From NCBI RefSeq assembly GCF_008629675.1, contig NZ_VWOX01000007.1, positions 124,001-188,000 on the forward strand: 64,000 bases of DNA. The letters are read 5' to 3'. The notes beneath the pieces are model-generated. The model saw only the letters and a list, made by a program, of their open reading frames with translations, did no database searches and was not told where the DNA came from. The translations under genes and the position numbers were made by a program. Below, in pieces: positions 58,566 to 64,000 of the stretch (its first letter is position 1; each line of letters begins with the position of its first letter). Origin of the DNA: Roseiconus nitratireducens (GTDB lineage: Bacteria; Planctomycetota; Planctomycetia; Pirellulales; Pirellulaceae).

Positions 58566-61178
58566 TTAGAGCGTAACCAGATCGAATCTGAAGTCCGTCG
58601 TCACATCGGTCGACAGGCCGATGCGGAAGTACACCCATTGGTCGCCGGCGGATGTTTCGACGGCCCCGCCCGCGATTCCTTGAGAAACCTTGGTCGGGTA
58701 CGCGTCAATTAGCGAGCCGTCGTGTGACCAGATGGTGAGGGTCAGGGCATCGTGCCGTCCGCTATCATTGGTCAAGCCGAATCCGAGTCGTTGACCGTTC
58801 GCAGGTACAGCATAAAGCCGCGAATCGTGAATTCCGGTTAGGGTTCCCGGTAGCGATCGCCCCGAGTCGCCGACGACCAATTGCTCCGCCGACGAAATCG
58901 CTTGCGGAGTGGGCGGAGTCAAGTCGACACCCTCGGCGGGCGTCCCGTCGTCGATCGGAAGGTGGGGGCGGGCGACAAAATCGGGGATGTCTTCTCCGAC
59001 GGCGAGAAACGCCGAGGCAGTCGAAGAAAAGATGGGATGTTCGGCTAGCGATTCCCCCACGGCTGCTTCCTGTCCCAGTCGATTGATGACCGACAGCGCG
59101 TCCGATGGTGTTACCAGGGCGTCTCCATTGGTGTCCATCTCCCGATCATAGCTCACCTCCGAACCCCCGGTTTCCAACGCACTTGGCCGCGCCAGGCCGT
59201 TGATCACCATCAAGGCATCCGATGGCGTTACGGAACCGTCTCGATTCGTATCGTGTTGCGTCAGGTGGTAGTACTTCATCGGCAACGCGTCGAAGGAAAG
59301 ATCCTGTCCATCCGAGCGAGCAATGAAACCGGAACGCGACAATTGGATCTGTGCTGATCCGGGCGCAATCCGACGAAAACTCAATTTCACCAAGTCGTTT
59401 CCAGTGGAGAATCCGTTCAATGCGCTGATGTTGACCTTGCCCGGTCGATCGGTATTGATGCTTTGCAAAAACGGATAGCCTCGACCGAATTCGACCTCAT
59501 CTAGATCGACGACCTCAGGATCGAAGGTGACTGAGAAATCAAAGGAACTCAGGCGACCCATTCCGCTCGAGGAGAGCGCCACGTCGATCGACTCATTCAG
59601 CTCGGACGCGGCGACATTCAGGGTCACGGTTGATTGCGATGCCACATCGACAATGATGATTCCCTCTAATTCCACGCCGTTGCGATCGGTTCCGGTAACG
59701 ATCAAAGTGTCTTGCCCTTCGAATCCAGGTCGAGCGCGATATCGAAACCAGTTGAGGAAGCCGCCGTGGTTCCAGGAAGAAACCTCTGCCCCCGAGGTGC
59801 TCGTGACGTTCGTGACGTCCAGGTATCTCCACGTGTTCTGCGACGCGACCGTCAGATCCTCTCGATCACCCAACAAGTCACGGGTACTGAATTCGATCGC
59901 AGAACCTGAACCAATCACTCGCCCGGCATCGAGATCAACCAGCTCATCCGAGATCGGGAACAACTCGTCGACCCTGCGACGGACCGATTCGATCATGAAT
60001 CGCTGTTCCACGCCGTTCCAGAAGACGCTGGAAACCCCCAGTCCCCTCGATTCGACCAAGGTTTGCCCGTCGACTTGTCGTACCGAGACATTGACTCCTT
60101 CGAGAGACAGATCCGAGGATTGGAGTACACCGTCAACGGTTTCAATGGACCGTTCTTCCAACCGCGACACTGCTTCCGACGACGTTCCGAGCGAGTAGTT
60201 TTCAATTTCGGACGGCCATCGCACCTGGATGTCAAGCGGTTTCGGTTCGGGAAACTGGATCTGGTTGTCGACAACCACGTTGTCAGGATCGATCTGAATC
60301 TCGCTCACGTCTTCGCTGCCAATCCAGTGAATGCCTCCTCCTGGAAATCCCGCCACACCAATGAGCTGTCCATTTTGGGCGACGGTCGATCCGGAGATTT
60401 GAAGAGTGGATCGCCCGACGATGCCGGTTCCGTTCTCGAAGAACAGCGAATCGCGAATCTCCGTGGCGTCGCCGTTGATCGAATTGATTCCCGAAACCCG
60501 ACTGCCCGAGACAATACTTCCTTCCATCATCAGGCTGCCACTATTTTGAATCGCGGTTCCAGGGCTGTCTGTTAGGATTGAATCGCGGATCGACACCAAG
60601 CCTTGGTTCACAATCAATGAGGTCGGAGGCGAAAAGCCTTGAGGGTCTTCGATGCTGCCCGACAGTCCGATCATGGCAACTTGAAAGAGTTCGGCCTGAC
60701 CGTCGACTTGCAGTGCCGTGCTTGTGCGCGCGACGGGGGCATAAATCGTCAAGCCCGATAGCTTTAAGTTTCCCCCGCCGGTCACGATGATCGATGTGGC
60801 GGTTCCATGCGGAAGAATGGTGGTGTCCGCGGGAGACTGTCCGACGATCGAAAGCTCCGACGTCACTTCGAGCGACTGCTGATCGATGGTTCCGAGATCG
60901 TAGACAGCAGGAGCGAGCTCGATCGTATCGGGCTCCGGAGTGTTGTTGGCTTGCTGGAGTGCGTTGGCGAATACCGCTGCGGGTGTTTCGCCCGGCTGCG
61001 GATCGACCACCATGACCGCCAGCAGACGCCGTTGTTCCAGGCTTTGCACTCGAAGATGTCGTTTGGCTCGCATTCGTTTTTGCATTCGATCAAGAAGTTC
61101 TTTTCTGAGGAGGATGGCAGAATCGATTCTCCGAACGAACCGTTCCATGTTCGGCCAGTCCAGGGAAGTCGTTGCCAT
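58566..61178 (-). CDS. Exported beta-helix-like protein with dockerin repeats and LEQRRLLA motif
   Basis: The predicted 870-residue protein has the planctomycete export motif SLEQRRLLA at about residues 45-53. A long beta-rich part follows (about 60-350) with repeated short Asn/Ser/Val units that look like a right-handed beta-helix (pectate-lyase-like), then cohesin- or Ig-like segments. Near the C-terminus there are two dockerin type I EF-hand-like repeats, TNRDGSVTPSDALMVIN and TNGDALVTPSDALSVIN (about 647-720). A final segment (about 760-870) may be a cell-surface or T9SS-like end. No catalytic residues were identified. ATG 61178 is used; the frame runs to 61349 but overlaps an inverted repeat. 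Confidence 0.85.
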   Translation of the reverse strand: MATTSLDWPNMERFVRRIDSAILLRKELLDRMQKRMRAKRHLRVQSLEQRRLLAVMVVDPQPGETPAAVFANALQQANNTPEPDTIELAPAVYDLGTIDQQSLEVTSELSIVGQSPADTTILPHGTATSIIVTGGGNLKLSGLTIYAPVARTSTALQVDGQAELFQVAMIGLSGSIEDPQGFSPPTSLIVNQGLVSIRDSILTDSPGTAIQNSGSLMMEGSIVSGSRVSGINSINGDATEIRDSLFFENGTGIVGRSTLQISGSTVAQNGQLIGVAGFPGGGIHWIGSEDVSEIQIDPDNVVVDNQIQFPEPKPLDIQVRWPSEIENYSLGTSSEAVSRLEERSIETVDGVLQSSDLSLEGVNVSVRQVDGQTLVESRGLGVSSVFWNGVEQRFMIESVRRRVDELFPISDELVDLDAGRVIGSGSAIEFSTRDLLGDREDLTVASQNTWRYLDVTNVTSTSGAEVSSWNHGGFLNWFRYRARPGFEGQDTLIVTGTDRNGVELEGIIIVDVASQSTVTLNVAASELNESIDVALSSSGMGRLSSFDFSVTFDPEVVDLDEVEFGRGYPFLQSINTDRPGKVNISALNGFSTGNDLVKLSFRRIAPGSAQIQLSRSGFIARSDGQDLSFDALPMKYYHLTQHDTNRDGSVTPSDALMVINGLARPSALETGGSEVSYDREMDTNGDALVTPSDALSVINRLGQEAAVGESLAEHPIFSSTASAFLAVGEDIPDFVARPHLPIDDGTPAEGVDLTPPTPQAISSAEQLVVGDSGRSLPGTLTGIHDSRLYAVPANGQRLGFGLTNDSGRHDALTLTIWSHDGSLIDAYPTKVSQGIAGGAVETSAGDQWVYFRIGLSTDVTTDFRFDLVTL

Positions 61179-61332
61179 TGAAGGAAACGTCTGAGCGGGA
61201 TCATTGGAATCCGATCGGCGTTCTCTTATGGAAGACGGAAAGGTTCCTGCGGGCGCACGCCGTGTCTTCGTTTTTTCTATCCATTGAACCGTTTCCCGCC
61301 GGTGCGTGCCGGATTCAGCCAGGCCAAAAAAG

Positions 61333-61360
61333 TGAACCGCCTGTCGCAATTAGCGGTTCA
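61333..61360. promoter_or_regulatory. Inverted repeat in the divergent promoter region (possible operator)
   Basis: TGAACCGC (61333-61340) pairs with GCGGTTCA (61353-61360) around 12 bases. It lies in the 334-base gap between the leftward dockerin gene and the rightward sigma factor gene, a good place for an operator. Confidence 0.45.
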
Positions 61361-61512
61361 ACGAACGAGGCTGCAAAGGGAGCGGCCGGTGAAATGAAAA
61401 GTCGCTAAAATTGCCCAGTTTCTCCGTGACAAATAGGATTCGGTTCGGTCGGAAACGGAAAACCGTCGCTTCCCGCTATGGGTCGGGGATCGTCGCCAGA
61501 TAAGATGGCCGC

Positions 61513-62145
61513 ATGGTTGTTCCCGCGAATCAACGGCACAGTGCACTTCTCTCCGAAGCCCGGAACGGCAATGCTCGTGCGCTGGAAACACTGTTTTCCG
61601 ACTACCAGTGTTATCTCAAGATGTTGGCGACCACGGCCCTGTCACGACACCTTCAGTCTCGCGTGACCGCTTCTGACGTGGTTCAAGAAACGTTCTTGCG
61701 GGCATTCGAAGCATTCGACAAGTTTCGCGGCCAATCGCGTGGCGAGTTCATCGTCTGGATTCGAACCATTCTGGCTAGCCGGATTGCCGATGCTCATGAG
61801 AAGCATCTCGGTGCAGCGCGGCGGGATGTTCGCCGAGAGGTGTCCATGGACGCGGTCACCAAGACGCTGACCCAGTCCAGTTCCCGGCTGGAAACGATGG
61901 CCGTTGAGCTTCTGCAAGCGTCGCCCGCATCGACCATGGCGAAACAGGAAGATGCGTTGTTGATCGCCAGAGCAGTCGGTGAGTTGCCGGCGGTTCATCA
62001 GCAAGTCATCCTCGCTCGGCACTTCGAAGGCATGACATTCGAAGAGATCGCCGAACAAATCGATCGTACTTCCGGCGCGGTTCGGATGATCTGGTTGCGA
62101 GCGATCAGGAAATTGAAAGAACGATTGCGAGAGACGACAAAATGA
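61513..62145 (+). CDS. ECF-type RNA polymerase sigma factor
   Basis: The 210 residues have region 2 (about 20-95) with ASDVVQETFLRAFEAFDKF, which binds core polymerase and the -10 element, and region 4 (about 150-205) with EEIAEQIDRTSGAVRMIWLRAIRKL for -35 recognition. The linker is long, as in planctomycete ECF groups. Its stop overlaps the kinase start by 4 bases (ATGA), and such ECF-Ser/Thr kinase pairs are a planctomycete hallmark: the kinase may control the sigma factor by phosphorylation. No anti-sigma factor with a zinc motif is adjacent. Confidence 0.92.
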   Translation: MVVPANQRHSALLSEARNGNARALETLFSDYQCYLKMLATTALSRHLQSRVTASDVVQETFLRAFEAFDKFRGQSRGEFIVWIRTILASRIADAHEKHLGAARRDVRREVSMDAVTKTLTQSSSRLETMAVELLQASPASTMAKQEDALLIARAVGELPAVHQQVILARHFEGMTFEEIAEQIDRTSGAVRMIWLRAIRKLKERLRETTK

Positions 62146-64000
62146 ATCTTCGGTTGGTCAAAGTCGATGATCCGGCAATTGACGAATCGATGCCGGTTGC
62201 AGATTCGATCGAACAGGCCAGCCCGGCGGAGATCCGGTTGCAGGAGCTATTGGAGCAATACACGAACCTCATCGAAGGTGGTGAGCCGTTCGCCCGGTCG
62301 GAATGGCTGCGTCAAGTCGAAGACGCCTCTCCGGGTCTGATTGACGAGGTGCGTGAGTCCATCGTCCAGATCGATGCCTTGGCGAGGTTGGCCTGCTATG
62401 AACAGGAAAGTGATTCGCCGTTTCCAAACATCACGGGATTCAGATGTGTTGGAAAGCTAGGGCAAGGTGGCAACGGAATCGTTTATGAGGCGATCGAGGA
62501 AAAGCTTGGCCGTCGTGTTGCGCTGAAGGTCTTTCCGGGAGTTATCGCCAGCGATACGAAAGCCCACGCTCGCTTTATCATCGAAGCTCAAGCCGCGGCG
62601 CGTCTGAACCACCCCAGGATCGTGCCGGTTTATCAGATCGGCGAAGGAGATTCCTGGGGAGCATTTCGATACATGGCCATGCAGTTGGTCAACGGGCAGT
62701 CGTTGGCAAAGCGGCTTGAACAAGGAGTTCCCGAGCCGATGCGGGCGGTGGCGTGGATGATCGATGTTGCCGAAGCAATCGCCCATGCCCACCAATGTGG
62801 TGTGATCCACCGTGACATTAAACCGTCGAATTTGTTGATCGACGAGGCCCAAAACGTGATGGTGACCGACTTCGGGCTGGCGAGGCTTCGATTTCGTGCG
62901 GATGCCACTGACTGCCGAGAAACGCTGACGGCGACGGGTGATCGCGTGGGCACTTTGGCTTATATGAGCCCTCAACAGGCGGCCGGTGATCCGGTGGACG
63001 AACGAACGGACGTCTATTCGCTCGGCTTGACACTGTATGAAATGCTAACCGGACGTCGCGCGATCGAAGGCGCAACCATCGACGAGGTCGACAGCTTTCG
63101 CAAAAGAACGACGCAGCTTTCCCTTCGGCAATTCGATAAACGCCTGCCCCGGGAGTTGGGCAAGATTGTCGCGAAGGCAACGATGGCGGACGTCGTCGAT
63201 CGGTACCCGAGCGTATCGGATTTCCTGGACGACTTGCGCCGGTTTCGCGACGGTCGTCCGGTGACCGCCACGTCGCCTTCGGTCGCCCGACGAATCTCGC
63301 TATTGCTCGTCCGGCATCGAACATTGGCGATCACCCTGGCGGGCACTTGCTTGTTGGCTACAGGGATTGCATGGCTGGTGGCCGCTCGACTTGCGATTGC
63401 TCACCATCAGCTGCAGGATGCCTTGAACCAATCGCAGCAGAATCTGCACAGGTCTGAAGAAATTCTCGATCGATTCGGCTTACTGGCTGCCGACCAATTG
63501 CGGCATGTCGAAGGTGCCCAGAACGTTCGCCGTGAATTGCTCAGCACGGCCTTGACGTATTACCAGGAACACGCCGAGTGCGTCGGGAGTCAATCCGGTT
63601 TTTCTCAGCAGAGCGGAATCACCCATTTCAAGGCGGCCCAGATCCTCGATGAGATGGGAGCGGATCAGGATGCTGTCCATGCTTACTTGGAATCGATGCA
63701 GCTGTTAAAGAACCTGCGTCGGCGTTCTCCGCTCGCCGAGCGTACGTTGGGGCTATGCCTGAACAATCTCGCCGTGCTTGATGCCGAAGCCGACCGCCGC
63801 GAGCGAGCCCATTGGATGTTCCACGCGGCAATCGAGCAGCAGCGACGTTGGCATGAACGCTCGCTCGACCCCCAGCCGATTGCGGAGGATCTGGCCCGAA
63901 CCCGTGGCAATTTTGCAATGCTGATGATTCGGGAAGAACAATTTGGTCAGGCCACAGAGCAATTGGAACGAAGCCTCGATGACTTGGAAGCAGCGGAGGA
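62142..64000 (+). CDS. Ser/Thr protein kinase with membrane helix and tetratricopeptide-like tail, C-terminus cut off
   Basis: At least 619 codons are open to the window end. The PknB-type kinase domain (about 98-375) has GQGGNGIV, K129 in VALKVF, HRDIKPSN with D225, the DFG at 243-245 and SPQQ. One membrane helix follows (about 394-416), then a helical region that looks like tetratricopeptide-type repeats (LLSTALTYYQEHA onward). The N-terminal 95 residues precede the kinase and may bind the sigma factor. The kinase is likely the partner regulator of the overlapping ECF sigma factor; its own signal is unknown. Confidence 0.92.
   Translation, partial: MNLRLVKVDDPAIDESMPVADSIEQASPAEIRLQELLEQYTNLIEGGEPFARSEWLRQVEDASPGLIDEVRESIVQIDALARLACYEQESDSPFPNITGFRCVGKLGQGGNGIVYEAIEEKLGRRVALKVFPGVIASDTKAHARFIIEAQAAARLNHPRIVPVYQIGEGDSWGAFRYMAMQLVNGQSLAKRLEQGVPEPMRAVAWMIDVAEAIAHAHQCGVIHRDIKPSNLLIDEAQNVMVTDFGLARLRFRADATDCRETLTATGDRVGTLAYMSPQQAAGDPVDERTDVYSLGLTLYEMLTGRRAIEGATIDEVDSFRKRTTQLSLRQFDKRLPRELGKIVAKATMADVVDRYPSVSDFLDDLRRFRDGRPVTATSPSVARRISLLLVRHRTLAITLAGTCLLATGIAWLVAARLAIAHHQLQDALNQSQQNLHRSEEILDRFGLLAADQLRHVEGAQNVRRELLSTALTYYQEHAECVGSQSGFSQQSGITHFKAAQILDEMGADQDAVHAYLESMQLLKNLRRRSPLAERTLGLCLNNLAVLDAEADRRERAHWMFHAAIEQQRRWHERSLDPQPIAEDLARTRGNFAMLMIREEQFGQATEQLERSLDDLEAAE

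Overview
The window looks like chromosomal DNA of a marine-type planctomycete, most likely Pirellulaceae (Rhodopirellula/Rubripirellula-like). The pointers are a sulfatase, an exported dockerin-type protein carrying the LEQRRLLA N-terminal motif, an extracytoplasmic-function (ECF) sigma factor overlapping a Ser/Thr kinase with a tetratricopeptide-like tail, a TAT-exported Gfo/Idh/MocA dehydrogenase, GC-rich codon use, and many short hairpin-forming intergenic repeats. This assignment comes from family content, not from a marker gene. No rRNA, tRNA, CRISPR array, transposase or phage module was seen.

Layout. 1-1052: end of a Na+/Ca2+ exchanger (minus strand). 1468-7572: a respiratory block, with a small hypothetical gene, then cytochrome c oxidase subunit II with a fused cytochrome c, a fused subunit I-III, a small membrane protein, a CtaG-type assembly factor and a tri-heme cytochrome c. 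7664-12420: stress and envelope genes (anchored protein, GlsB/YeaQ-like, PPOX-like, BON-MscS channel) and a class II photolyase. 12434-17057 (minus): htrA protease, then a sensor kinase and a sigma54-dependent regulator that overlap by 4 bases. 17357-20758: a cluster of tiny stress-type membrane proteins (CsbD/DUF883, holin-X/YqjE, DUF4235). 20865-23229 (minus): a second sigma54 regulator and a DUF2383 four-helix protein.

24103-37873 is a signalling island. Two giant CheB-CheR-PAS-histidine kinase-receiver proteins flank an MscS channel, an unrecognised protein translationally linked to that channel, and a free HPt protein. The first giant carries a complete LOV (flavin blue-light) signature. 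The second has lost the CheB catalytic histidine. 38428-49526: DUF5872/Rho_N-like small proteins, a ferredoxin-reductase-like enzyme, a GH32/GH43-like glycosidase, type II NADH dehydrogenase, SDR enzymes and a six-BON-domain exported protein. 49813-53690: an acidic lipoprotein, a BrkB-family protein, a 304-bp tandem repeat array and an AI-2E-family permease. 54063-64000: polysaccharide-related genes (dehydrogenase, sulfatase-esterase fusion, dockerin protein) and the ECF sigma/Ser-Thr kinase pair, which runs off the window.

How it may work together. The gene content suggests a cell handling respiratory electron flow, osmotic and envelope stress, light, and sulfated polysaccharide. Four well-formed sigma54 (-24/-12) promoter-like sites sit in front of small stress-type genes, while two sigma54 activators are encoded nearby. 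That suggests, but does not prove, a local sigma54 stress regulon. Dispersed REP-like elements (three families) punctuate gene ends.
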